In this document: one piece after another, positions 1 to 6,102 of the stretch
Layout: the number at the start of each line of letters is the position of its first letter
Position numbering within the stretch: position 1 is the first letter of the stretch
Assembly: GCA_042091375.1 (NCBI GenBank)
Contig: JBELHO010000068.1
Location: forward strand, 1-13,658
From: JBELHO01 sp042091375
GTDB taxonomy: Bacteria > Pseudomonadota > Gammaproteobacteria > Enterobacterales > Alteromonadaceae
Length of the DNA stretch: 13,658 bases
Direction: 5' to 3'
Notes under the pieces: model-generated
Told to the model about the DNA's origin: nothing
The model's input: only the letters and a program-made list of their open reading frames with translations
Databases searched by the model: none
Program-made: the position numbers and the translations under genes

Positions 1-118
1 GTCAGAATATTACACAAAAGTATGGATGTTGACTGCGCCCTTCAATAAATATGATAGATAATTTACACGTATTTCAGGTAAATACAGTTCAGCCCTTTTT
101 AATTGTCTAAATTAAAAC

Positions 119-174
119 AATTGTCGTGGAAAACAGTTGTCTTGGAAAACAGTTGTCTTGGAAAACAATTGTTT
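119..174. repeat. 16-bp tandem repeat, 3.5 copies
   Basis: Three consecutive 16-base units (119-134, 135-150, 151-166) follow the pattern AATTGTCGTGGAAAAC then AGTTGTCTTGGAAAAC twice, with a half copy at 167-174. Units 2 and 3 are identical; unit 1 differs at two positions. The array is non-coding and lies about 290 bases upstream of the esterase start. Function is unknown; slipped-strand copy-number variation would be possible. Confidence 0.85.
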
Positions 175-241
175 GGTTAAAAATCACATTTTATTAATGC
201 CATTAAAATTTTATCAACAATGACAAGCTTCATTAAACCAA

Positions 242-295
242 GAGCTCAATGGATACATCAAGCCACCTGATAGATGTATCAAAAACAGTGAGCTC
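242..295. other. Long two-segment inverted repeat (potential stem-loop)
   Basis: The outer arms GAGCTCAATG (242-251) and CAGTGAGCTC (286-295) pair over ten positions with one mismatch. The inner arms GATACATC (252-259) and GATGTATC (273-280) pair perfectly. The loop is 13 bases, and a five-A bulge (281-285) sits between the two 3' arms. No T-run follows on either strand, so it does not look like an intrinsic terminator. It could be an RNA leader structure, a small RNA or a protein-binding dyad; the sequence does not decide. Confidence 0.5.
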
Positions 296-341
296 ATTAA
301 ATTTTGTGCAATTGGCGTTTGATTTGTTTAAGCTTAGGGAT

Positions 342-416
342 TGTTGTTTCAAACACTGTTATTCAAAATACTGTTATTCAAAATACTGTTATTCAAAGTA
401 CTGTTATTCAAAGTAC
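342..416. repeat. 15-bp tandem repeat, 5 copies
   Basis: Five head-to-tail 15-base units lie at 342-356, 357-371, 372-386, 387-401 and 402-416, with consensus TGTTATTCAAARTAC. Units 2 and 3 are identical, units 4 and 5 are identical (A to G at one position), and unit 1 is more diverged. A degenerate sixth copy follows at 417-432, where GTATTT and AAATAC also form a short inverted repeat. The array ends about 40 bases before the esterase start, so it lies in the promoter or leader region. Because the unit is a multiple of three it leaves a frame open, which explains the spurious Cys-Tyr-Ser-Lys-Tyr translation. Confidence 0.9.
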
Positions 417-455
417 AAGTATTTAAAAATACCGGATCAAAAATAGGGACATAAA

Positions 456-1631
456 ATGAAGTATTATTTTTACTCTGTGCTTTTTGGGTTATTGACTTTC
501 AGCTCGGCACTGATAGCGGATAGTCAAATGAAAATTATTGATAAAAAAGATTTTTCCATTGGAGATAGCATTGAGATAACATCTGCTGTGCTCAATGAAA
601 ACAGGCGACTTAACATCTATCTGCCATCCAGTTATCACCAAAGTAAAACCCATGATTATCCAGTGATTTATCTTCTCGATGGATCTGCCGATGAAGATTT
701 TGTACATTTGGCTGGCTTAGTACAATTTGGCTCTTTTCCGTGGATAAATCAATTACCAGAAACTATTGTCGTTGGTATTGCTAATGTCGATAGAAAGCGC
801 GATTTTACTTACCCGACCAAGAATAGCCAAGATAAAAAAGACTTTCCCACAACTGGCGGCTCTAGCTCTTTTATACAATTTATTAGTGAAGAGCTTCAGC
901 CATTCATTGATAAAAACTATCGCACAAATTCTAATAAAACCATTATTGGCCAATCGTTAGGTGGCTTACTCGCCACGGAAATACTATTTAAATCACCAGA
1001 GTTATTTGATAACTACATCATCATAAGTCCCAGTTTGTGGTGGGATGATGGTTCGCTATTGGCTTCTACTCCTTTATCAGCATCAGCGCCTGTATTAACG
1101 TCAACACTAGAATCGGCATCAGCATCAGCGCCTTCAGCTAAGTCGATATATATTGGCGTTGGCAAAGAGGGCGAAATTATGGAGAGGGTCGCAAAACAGT
1201 TATTTGAAAAACTCCAGCAGCAGGATTCAAAAGATACTATCTATTTTAGGTTTTTTGAGCAGCTTAGCCATGGCGACACCCTGCATTTAGCGGTTTACGA
1301 CGCCTTTGATAAACTGTTTAGAGCGAAAAATAATTTTGTTTTTCCGGTGATTTATCGCGGTGTTTGGGATACTTCAGCTCAAAAATGTGCTTTGCCACAT
1401 AGCCCTACGCGAGTTGAAATAACGCAAAATAGCATTGCTTATTGGGAGTCCAAAGGCACTTTATCTGGGATCACAGCGCAATCACCGGCAAGCATTCAAT
1501 TGCAACTTGCCATGAGTGGAGAAGGCGAAAAGTGGTATAAGAACGCAAGATTTACTTTTTTTGAGGGCAAGATCACTGAGCATTTTCAACAAGATAAATC
1601 CATGACACGAGTGCGTTGTGAATCGAAGTGA
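456..1631 (+). CDS. Secreted alpha/beta-hydrolase, putative esterase (esterase D / ferric-siderophore esterase type)
   Basis: The 391-residue product has a Sec signal peptide (about residues 1-22, lysine then a hydrophobic run) and an alpha/beta-hydrolase domain of the putative esterase family (Pfam PF00756), about residues 35-290. Visible hallmarks are YPVIYLLDG (68-76), the nucleophile elbow GQSLGG (165-170, Ser167), ISPSLWW (190-196) and a likely catalytic His272 in SHGD. Family members hydrolyse ester bonds in siderophores, acylated sugars or small thioesters; the substrate here cannot be told. Two oddities: a Ser/Ala-rich insert at 204-230, and a C-terminal extension (about 300-391) bounded by Cys311 and Cys388 with WES and GEGEKW motifs. 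The ATG at 456 is preceded by GGGA at 446-449. It is transcribed alone; the next gene is about 290 bases away. Confidence 0.85.
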   Translation: MKYYFYSVLFGLLTFSSALIADSQMKIIDKKDFSIGDSIEITSAVLNENRRLNIYLPSSYHQSKTHDYPVIYLLDGSADEDFVHLAGLVQFGSFPWINQLPETIVVGIANVDRKRDFTYPTKNSQDKKDFPTTGGSSSFIQFISEELQPFIDKNYRTNSNKTIIGQSLGGLLATEILFKSPELFDNYIIISPSLWWDDGSLLASTPLSASAPVLTSTLESASASAPSAKSIYIGVGKEGEIMERVAKQLFEKLQQQDSKDTIYFRFFEQLSHGDTLHLAVYDAFDKLFRAKNNFVFPVIYRGVWDTSAQKCALPHSPTRVEITQNSIAYWESKGTLSGITAQSPASIQLQLAMSGEGEKWYKNARFTFFEGKITEHFQQDKSMTRVRCESK

Positions 1632-1922
1632 TCACAAGTCATCACATTGTTACCACCAAGCGACTTTGTGAATTTTAAGCATTTTTTACTCTAGTCGGTC
1701 TGCGCTATGATCTAGGAGCGAAGCCCAACGCTGTTTGCTCCAAGCCACACGGTTCTATTACTCGCCGGCTTATTTACTTTGATTTTTACGTTTGGTTTTT
1801 TACTGTTAATTCGACACACAGCCATTGGCTGTTCGGTAAAGAAGTGTAAATTTTCTGGCTTGATACCGGTAAATTCAGGTATAAATAATACAGTGTTTAT
1901 TTATTTTTTACTTGGTTGATTT
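1632..1922. other. Intergenic region between esterase and DUF1800 gene
   Basis: No gene is supported. A weak hairpin just after the esterase stop (TCACAAGTC 1632-1640 with GACTTTGTGA 1662-1671, one-base bulge, 21-base loop) is followed at a distance by a T-run at 1682-1687 and could be a poor terminator. A second hairpin at 1715-1741 pairs GGAGCGAA with TTTGCTCC through one G-T wobble. A third, 1818-1832, pairs ACAGCC with GGCTGT across ATT. An open stretch of about 49 codons at 1679-1840 has no usable start codon and no recognisable product. Confidence 0.4.
1860..1889 (+). promoter_or_regulatory. Candidate sigma-70 promoter for the DUF1800-DUF1501 operon
   Basis: TTGATA at 1860-1865 could be a -35 element. 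The AT-rich TATAAATAAT at 1880-1889 offers -10 hexamers at spacings of 14 (TATAAA), 16 (TAAATA) or 18 bases (AATAAT). Any of these would start transcription about 25-35 bases before the ATG at 1923. The match is suggestive only. Confidence 0.35.
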
Positions 1923-3299
1923 ATGCTTGCTGATCCCACACCGACTGAATTATCTGCTGTCAGTATTGCCGTCAATCGCTTCGGTTACGGAGCGCGGCAA
2001 TCTGATCGCCAGCAAGCCTGTTCAGATCCGGTACAATGGCTTAAATCGCAATTGGTGCCGATCTCGTTTAGCGATAAATTGCCCGACTCAAATGATATTT
2101 TTAATCAATTTGCGCAGTTTAAACAGCGCAAAAAATCTTTAAAAAGTTCATCGATAAACAGCTCAATGGGCAAGCAGTTTACTGCTCGGCACTGGTTGCA
2201 ACAGTTTGCGGCAAGTACGGTTAACCACGCCATTGGCTCGCCGCACAGTGTCAGTTGGCGATTGTTCGACTTTTTTTCTAACCATTTTAGTGTCAGTGCC
2301 AATGGTCGCTTAATGACAGGCTTAGCGCCCACACTAGAGCGCGAGGCGATAGCGCCGCATTTATTGGGCAAGTTTGAAGATATGCTGCTGGCCGTTGAGC
2401 AACATCCAGCTATGCTAGTCTATTTAAACAATGAAAGATCGGTGGGCCCCAATTCCATCTTGGCAAAAAAAGTCGCCAAAAGAAGGGCAAACAAAACTAA
2501 GGGGCTTAATGAAAATCTTGCCAGAGAAATTTTAGAACTTCACACCTTAGGTGTAAACGGTGGTTATCAGCAAGCTGATGTCGTTGAATTAGCCAAAGGT
2601 ATAAGCGGGTGGAGTGTCAAAAACCCCGATAAAGAGGGTCAACCTGGCTTTGTGTTTCGCCAGTACGGTCATGAGCCTGGTAGTAGACAGCTGATGGGAA
2701 TTAAATACCCAGCCAATGGCCTAGCTCAAGGCCAACAAATGCTTAAAGACTTAGCTGCTCACCCGGCCACGGCTAGACATTTGTGCTTCAAATTGGCTCA
2801 GTATTTCGTTAGCGATCAGCCGTCGATGACACTGCTCAATAAAATGACCAGTCAATGGCATAAAACACAAGGAAACATTAAACAGGTGATGTTAACTCTG
2901 TTTGAAAATCAGCAGGATTGGATAGGAGGTGAGCAAAAATTTAAAACTCCCCGCGATTTTGTCATTTCGTGTTACCGCCTTTTAGCTAAACAGCAAGTCA
3001 ATGGGCAAGCACTGGTAAAAATGCTCACCGAACTTGGTCAACCGCCCTTTAATGCTGACAGTCCATCGGGGTTTAGTAATGATTCAACCGATTGGTTGGG
3101 GGGCAGTGCATTAATGGCGCGCATTGATTTAACTGCTGTGTTAGTTGAGAAAAATCAAGGTGTATCAGCGAAGACGTTAATGAATATAGCTTTTGGCGAT
3201 GATATTAGTGAGCATACATATCGTTCGGTGATCAGGGCAGAGAGCCGCCAACAATCGTTAATGTTACTGTTGATGAGTCCAGAATTTCAACGGAGATAA
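1923..3299 (+). CDS. DUF1800 domain-containing protein
   Basis: The 458-residue protein carries the DUF1800 signature (Pfam PF08811) along nearly its whole length: NRFGYGA (18-24), FFSNHFS (117-123), HPAMLVYLNN (161-170), NENLAREILELHTLGVNGGY (196-215), GISGW (226-230), HPATA (280-284), KLAQYFVSD (290-298) and the terminal SPEFQRR. Members are usually encoded next to a DUF1501 protein, as here; their biochemical role is not established to my knowledge. No signal peptide is visible, unlike its partner. A TGA directly upstream in frame (1917-1919) makes the ATG at 1923 the first possible start; it lacks a clear Shine-Dalgarno sequence. The stop is two bases before the next start, so the two genes form an operon. 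Confidence 0.88.
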   Translation: MLADPTPTELSAVSIAVNRFGYGARQSDRQQACSDPVQWLKSQLVPISFSDKLPDSNDIFNQFAQFKQRKKSLKSSSINSSMGKQFTARHWLQQFAASTVNHAIGSPHSVSWRLFDFFSNHFSVSANGRLMTGLAPTLEREAIAPHLLGKFEDMLLAVEQHPAMLVYLNNERSVGPNSILAKKVAKRRANKTKGLNENLAREILELHTLGVNGGYQQADVVELAKGISGWSVKNPDKEGQPGFVFRQYGHEPGSRQLMGIKYPANGLAQGQQMLKDLAAHPATARHLCFKLAQYFVSDQPSMTLLNKMTSQWHKTQGNIKQVMLTLFENQQDWIGGEQKFKTPRDFVISCYRLLAKQQVNGQALVKMLTELGQPPFNADSPSGFSNDSTDWLGGSALMARIDLTAVLVEKNQGVSAKTLMNIAFGDDISEHTYRSVIRAESRQQSLMLLLMSPEFQRR

Positions 3300-3301
3300 C
3301 C

Positions 3302-4513
3302 ATGAAAAAGCACGATTTGACAAGGTCTATCGCCAGCGTAAAAAAAACCACTATGCCGCGGCGTAAATTTATACAAATGCTTGCAGCTAGTAGCGCATCT
3401 TTGTCTTTTCCGATGGGCTCACTGTTTGCTGCCCAGCAACAAGACAACCATAAACCAGCTAAAGTGATTTGGTTAGTATTGCGCGGTGCACTAGATGCTT
3501 TGCACACCATAGTGCCATACCAAGATGAGCATTATAAAAAGTTGCGTCCCAGCTTAGCTAATAGTTTTAAAAAGCCTTTACTGCCTTTAGAGCGTGGCTT
3601 TGCTTTGCATCCCAATTTAGAGTTTTTATATAATTGCTACCAAGAAAAAGCATTAATTCCCATAGTGGCGGTTTCTTCTGGTTTTACTAGTCGTTCACAT
3701 TTTGATGGACAAGATTTTTTAGAAACCGGTAATGGTGGAATAGAACACGACAATGGTTGGTTGGCGAGAGCCATAAAAGTTCGCAATAAACGCGCTTTAG
3801 CCATAGCCAGAACTACACCTATTAGCTTGCGCAACCAAGCGCGGGTTAATACTTGGTATCCTTCGCGGATCAACAGTGCTGATGGTGATACCTATGCCGC
3901 TCTGTCAGAGCTGTATCAATACGATAACTCACTCACCGCTCACCTTGACAAAGGTTTAGCTATTCGCGGTTTAGTCGGTGCAAACAATCTACAGCAAAAA
4001 CGTCGGGGTAAATTTGTCGATTTAGCCAAGGCCTGTGCACAGCTTATTACTGCTGATCCCAGTATAGATTGTGCGATGTTGGAGCTCGGTGGCTGGGATA
4101 CCCATAAAAATCAAGGGCAGCGACTGACGCAAAAATTTACCGAACTAAATAATGGCTTAGCTCAATTAAAAACTGGGCTGGCAAATGAATGGCAAAATAC
4201 TGTAGTGATCATCGCCACAGAATTTGGACGAACTGTTAAAGAAAATGGCACCGCAGGGACAGATCACGGTACAGCAAGTGCGATGTTTTTAGCTGGTGGT
4301 GCAGTGCAGGGCGGAAAAGTCCTAGGACAGTGGCCTGGTCTTGAGCAACAAGCTTTGTTTCAACAGCGAGATCTCATGCCCACGTCGAATACTTATGGCT
4401 GGATAGGCAACGTATTAAAGCAACACTGGCAGTTCACTGAGAGTGAATTGAAGCAGGTATTTCCGCATATGAATAGCTACAATCAGGTAGTCATTGGCAA
4501 TAGCACAGTGTGA
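3302..4513 (+). CDS. DUF1501 domain-containing protein with twin-arginine signal
   Basis: The 403-residue protein belongs to DUF1501 (Pfam PF07394), related to the alkaline phosphatase/sulfatase superfamily. The N-terminus has a Tat-type signal: RRKFIQ (20-25) followed by an Ala/Ser/Leu-rich stretch ending near FAA (42-44). Family features are LVLRGALDALHTIVPY (58-73), HPNL (103-106), SRSHFDGQDFLETG (130-143), ELGGWDTH (261-268; Asp266 and His268 are metal-ligand candidates), TEFGRT (306-311) and GTDHG (319-323). Tat export implies folding in the cytoplasm, often with a cofactor or partner. The Shine-Dalgarno GGAG (3292-3295) lies inside the last codons of the DUF1800 gene, which suggests translational coupling. 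Enzymatic activity is unproven for the family. Confidence 0.88.
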   Translation: MKKHDLTRSIASVKKTTMPRRKFIQMLAASSASLSFPMGSLFAAQQQDNHKPAKVIWLVLRGALDALHTIVPYQDEHYKKLRPSLANSFKKPLLPLERGFALHPNLEFLYNCYQEKALIPIVAVSSGFTSRSHFDGQDFLETGNGGIEHDNGWLARAIKVRNKRALAIARTTPISLRNQARVNTWYPSRINSADGDTYAALSELYQYDNSLTAHLDKGLAIRGLVGANNLQQKRRGKFVDLAKACAQLITADPSIDCAMLELGGWDTHKNQGQRLTQKFTELNNGLAQLKTGLANEWQNTVVIIATEFGRTVKENGTAGTDHGTASAMFLAGGAVQGGKVLGQWPGLEQQALFQQRDLMPTSNTYGWIGNVLKQHWQFTESELKQVFPHMNSYNQVVIGNSTV

Positions 4514-4582
4514 CTGTCATTGTTGTGGATTACTGTGGCTGTAGTTTAACGGTATAGTAAAAGCGATATGGCTAACAGTTTA

Positions 4583-4610
4583 GGTTAAAAATATAGGGTT
4601 AAAAATATAG
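4583..4610. repeat. Perfect 14-bp tandem duplication
   Basis: GGTTAAAAATATAG occurs twice head to tail (4583-4596 and 4597-4610) in the 221-base stretch between the convergent DUF1501 and PEP-CTERM-like genes. It is flanked by similar words (CTAACAG before, TTAACAG after). It looks like a local slippage product; no function is apparent. Confidence 0.8.
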
Positions 4611-4680
4611 TTAACAGCTTATTTTTACTAAAAATTTGAGGGGATTATTGTATTCGAAACAATGATCATTTTAAGGCGGT

Positions 4681-4714
4681 AAAAATTGCAGATGAACAGT
4701 TAGTTCATCTGCAA
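4681..4714 (-). terminator. Intrinsic terminator of the PEP-CTERM-like gene
   Basis: A perfect 12-bp inverted repeat pairs TTGCAGATGAAC (4686-4697) with GTTCATCTGCAA (4703-4714) around a five-base loop. On the minus strand the hairpin is followed directly by a run of T (complement of A at 4681-4685). It lies about 20 bases past the stop of the minus-strand gene. On the plus strand there is no T-run, so it terminates DUF1501 transcripts less convincingly. Confidence 0.8.
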
Positions 4715-4734
4715 GTAGACTGTAATTGAGTTTA

Positions 4735-5427
4735 TTATTTTGCTGGTGTTAAGCGTATTCTGTTTGCCGCTAATAGCAGTAGTAACAGGGCAAAAAACAG
4801 CAGGGCTTTGGGCGCAGGTACAGGGTTTGCAGTTAATTGAAGGTTATCAAAGCGGATCGCCATAGGGCCAGGATCTCTGCTTGCATTGTTGTCATAACCA
4901 TTGGTTAATTCAACTGTCAAAGTATTAACACCATCAATAAAAAAATCTGAAATGGAAAATTCGTGCATATCCCTAAAAGCTGGAAAACCGAAAGATAAGC
5001 TATTTCCGGTGTCATTGTCGTTTAGCCAAATAGCGCCATAGTTATCAATTCCCCATAAGCCAGTGATCATTGCTGTACTGCTATCGTAACCGGTTAAATC
5101 AAAGCTTGTGCTGAATAGGTAAGCAGTGCGGTTAGTGGTAGAGTTGCCGCCATTGCTGTCAACAGAAATCCATTTTGAATCACCGCCTTCACTAGAATAA
5201 GCTCGATGTTTGAATGTAATAGCATGACTATTATTGCTACTATCTTCGCTGGCTAATCGCACCAGCCAATGTCCATCTTCACTGCCATTTAAGTTTGCTA
5301 AGGGATTTCCATCACTGTCTAAACCCGTGTCGTAGAGTTGATTGGTGATTAATCCGGCATAGCTAGTAAAACTCAATAGAATGCTATTTACCAAGACCAT
5401 CATAGGGATCAGAAATTTTTTACTCAT
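4735..5427 (-). CDS. PEP-CTERM-like sorted extracellular beta-sandwich protein
   Basis: The 230-residue protein has an N-terminal Sec signal (about 1-24, cleavage near SYA/G) and a C-terminal sorting tail: the short motif VPAP (203-206), a Leu/Phe/Ala-rich membrane segment (208-221) and a basic cluster (Arg223, Arg225). This is the layout of PEP-CTERM proteins that exosortase processes at the envelope, with Ala replacing the canonical Glu. The middle has motifs common in such proteins (FDLTGYDSSTAMITGLWGID, WLND, FFIDGVNTLTVELTN) and suggests a jelly-roll, carbohydrate-binding-like fold. No exosortase is in the window. The gene is monocistronic, with a candidate promoter and an intrinsic terminator. 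Role is unknown; surface or biofilm association is an inference from the class. Confidence 0.75.
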   Translation of the reverse strand: MSKKFLIPMMVLVNSILLSFTSYAGLITNQLYDTGLDSDGNPLANLNGSEDGHWLVRLASEDSSNNSHAITFKHRAYSSEGGDSKWISVDSNGGNSTTNRTAYLFSTSFDLTGYDSSTAMITGLWGIDNYGAIWLNDNDTGNSLSFGFPAFRDMHEFSISDFFIDGVNTLTVELTNGYDNNASRDPGPMAIRFDNLQLTANPVPAPKALLFFALLLLLLAANRIRLTPAK

Positions 5428-5452
5428 TAGGTGTTCTCTATTTTTGTATATA

Positions 5453-5465
5453 CAGGCTTGGCCTG
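5453..5465. other. Small inverted repeat in the leader of the PEP-CTERM-like gene
   Basis: CAGGC (5453-5457) and GCCTG (5461-5465) pair around a three-base loop, about 26 bases upstream of the start codon and just downstream of the predicted -10 box on the minus strand. It could be a 5' leader hairpin or a small operator; it is too short to be certain. Confidence 0.3.
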
Positions 5466-5477
5466 CATTAACCGTTA

Positions 5478-5505
5478 ATTATAAAGTATATTGTGTTGTT
5501 TGCAA
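5478..5505 (-). promoter_or_regulatory. Candidate sigma-70 promoter of the PEP-CTERM-like gene
   Basis: On the minus strand a consensus -10 box TATAAT (5483 down to 5478) is preceded, after a 16-base spacer, by TTGCAA (5505 down to 5500), which matches four of six -35 positions. Transcription would start around 5470 and give a leader of about 45 bases. Confidence 0.45.
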
Positions 5506-5544
5506 TATTGGTTAATTTTTCAAAGCTAATTGTGCAAATCTCAT

Positions 5545-5644
5545 NNNNNNNNNNNNNNNNNNNNNNNNNNNNNNNNNNNNNNNNNNNNNNNNNNNNNNNN
5601 NNNNNNNNNNNNNNNNNNNNNNNNNNNNNNNNNNNNNNNNNNNN
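5545..5644. other. Assembly gap (100 N)
   Basis: Exactly 100 undetermined bases interrupt the intergenic region. The round length suggests a placeholder rather than a measured distance. Both edges carry the word CTCAT (5540-5544 and 5645-5649), so the contigs may overlap or a repeat may lie between them. Any frame crossing the gap is an artefact. Confidence 0.97.
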
Positions 5645-5799
5645 CTCATTATTAACAGTTAACATTCATTGCTAACATGGTTTGTGCTCTGCAAAATTTA
5701 AGCTATAAATAATTAAAACAAAATTCATTAAAGCAAAATTCACGCCTATTTTAAAATAAGCATAATTTTCAATCACATAGTGTTTTTAGGGGAGTCTCA

Positions 5800-5892
5800 A
5801 TGCTAGCTGTTGTAAAAATAACTGACAGTTTTTTGAATTTTACACAGCCAATCTGTTGTACATTGGTAAAGTTCTTTTTAGGCAAACCATAG
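5800..5892 (+). CDS. Possible 30-residue micro-ORF
   Basis: An ATG at 5800 is preceded by AGGGGAG (5788-5794) with a five-base spacer, the best Shine-Dalgarno match in this intergenic region. The frame runs for 30 codons to TAG. The product begins MLAVVKITDSFLNF, contains adjacent cysteines (residues 19-20) and a short hydrophobic tail, and matches nothing I recognise. Its second half overlaps the left arm of a long-range inverted repeat, so it could be a leader peptide, but no gene follows on the same strand within reach. Chance occurrence is quite possible. Confidence 0.25.
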   Translation: MLAVVKITDSFLNFTQPICCTLVKFFLGKP

Positions 5893-5923
5893 ATGCATAG
5901 TGCTATTTTTGCTGGCTGTGTAA
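5840..5923. repeat. 11-bp inverted repeat with 62-base interior
   Basis: TTACACAGCCA (5840-5850) and TGGCTGTGTAA (5913-5923) are perfect inverse complements. Just before the left arm, AACTG and CAGTT (5820-5830) form a tiny palindrome. The arrangement could be a structured RNA or a remnant of a very small mobile sequence; no target duplication was found. Confidence 0.45.
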
Positions 5924-6102
5924 CAGTAAATTATTTATATTGGTGAATGGCAGTATTATTAGCAGCAGACATATCAAGAGTGCTAACAAGAGAAATATTG
6001 ATAGCAATACCAGTGGCAACACTACTGACACTAACAATAACAATACCACTACTATGCAAAATAACACCATCTACAGCACTGCCTCTAGGTTATTGGGTTT
6101 AA

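Larger units (their letters stand above)
1..455. other. Non-coding region upstream of the esterase gene
   Basis: No convincing gene is seen in these 455 bases. A 65-codon frame at 249-446 exists, but its second half is a translation of the 15-bp tandem array (Cys-Tyr-Ser-Lys-Tyr repeated), it has no Shine-Dalgarno sequence and its composition is unlike the neighbours. The region holds a small hairpin at 69-85 (GTATTT, five-base loop, AAATAC), a 16-bp tandem array, a long two-segment inverted repeat and a 15-bp tandem array, listed separately. Any esterase promoter must lie here, but I cannot pick out a clear -35/-10 pair close to the start. Confidence 0.6.
5645..6102. other. AT-rich intergenic region after the gap
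   Basis: No gene of ordinary size is supported between the gap and the 3' end of the aminotransferase gene. Contents are: a direct repeat CAAAATTCA at 5719-5727 and 5734-5742; a 30-codon micro-ORF with a good ribosome-binding site; an 11-bp inverted repeat enclosing 62 bases (5840-5923); and a low-complexity stretch rich in AAC/ACT triplets at about 5990-6070. A 75-codon frame there starts at TTG without a ribosome-binding site, has an Asn/Thr-rich translation and runs into the aminotransferase 3' end, so I do not call it. Confidence 0.5.

Noticed and set aside
29..60. TTGACT followed by TATGAT as a promoter
   Set aside because: The spacer is only 15 bases and no gene begins within about 400 bases; the match is too weak to list.
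249..446. Open frame of 65 codons with Cys-Tyr-Ser-Lys-Tyr repeats
   Set aside because: It is a translation of the 15-bp tandem array, which leaves frames open because the unit is divisible by three. There is no ribosome-binding site and no recognisable domain.
1715..1741. Hairpin GGAGCGAA / TTTGCTCC as a terminator
   Set aside because: No T-run follows on either strand, so it is mentioned only as structure in the intergenic region.
5468..5675. Frames on both strands crossing the run of N
   Set aside because: They exist only because undetermined codons contain no stop.
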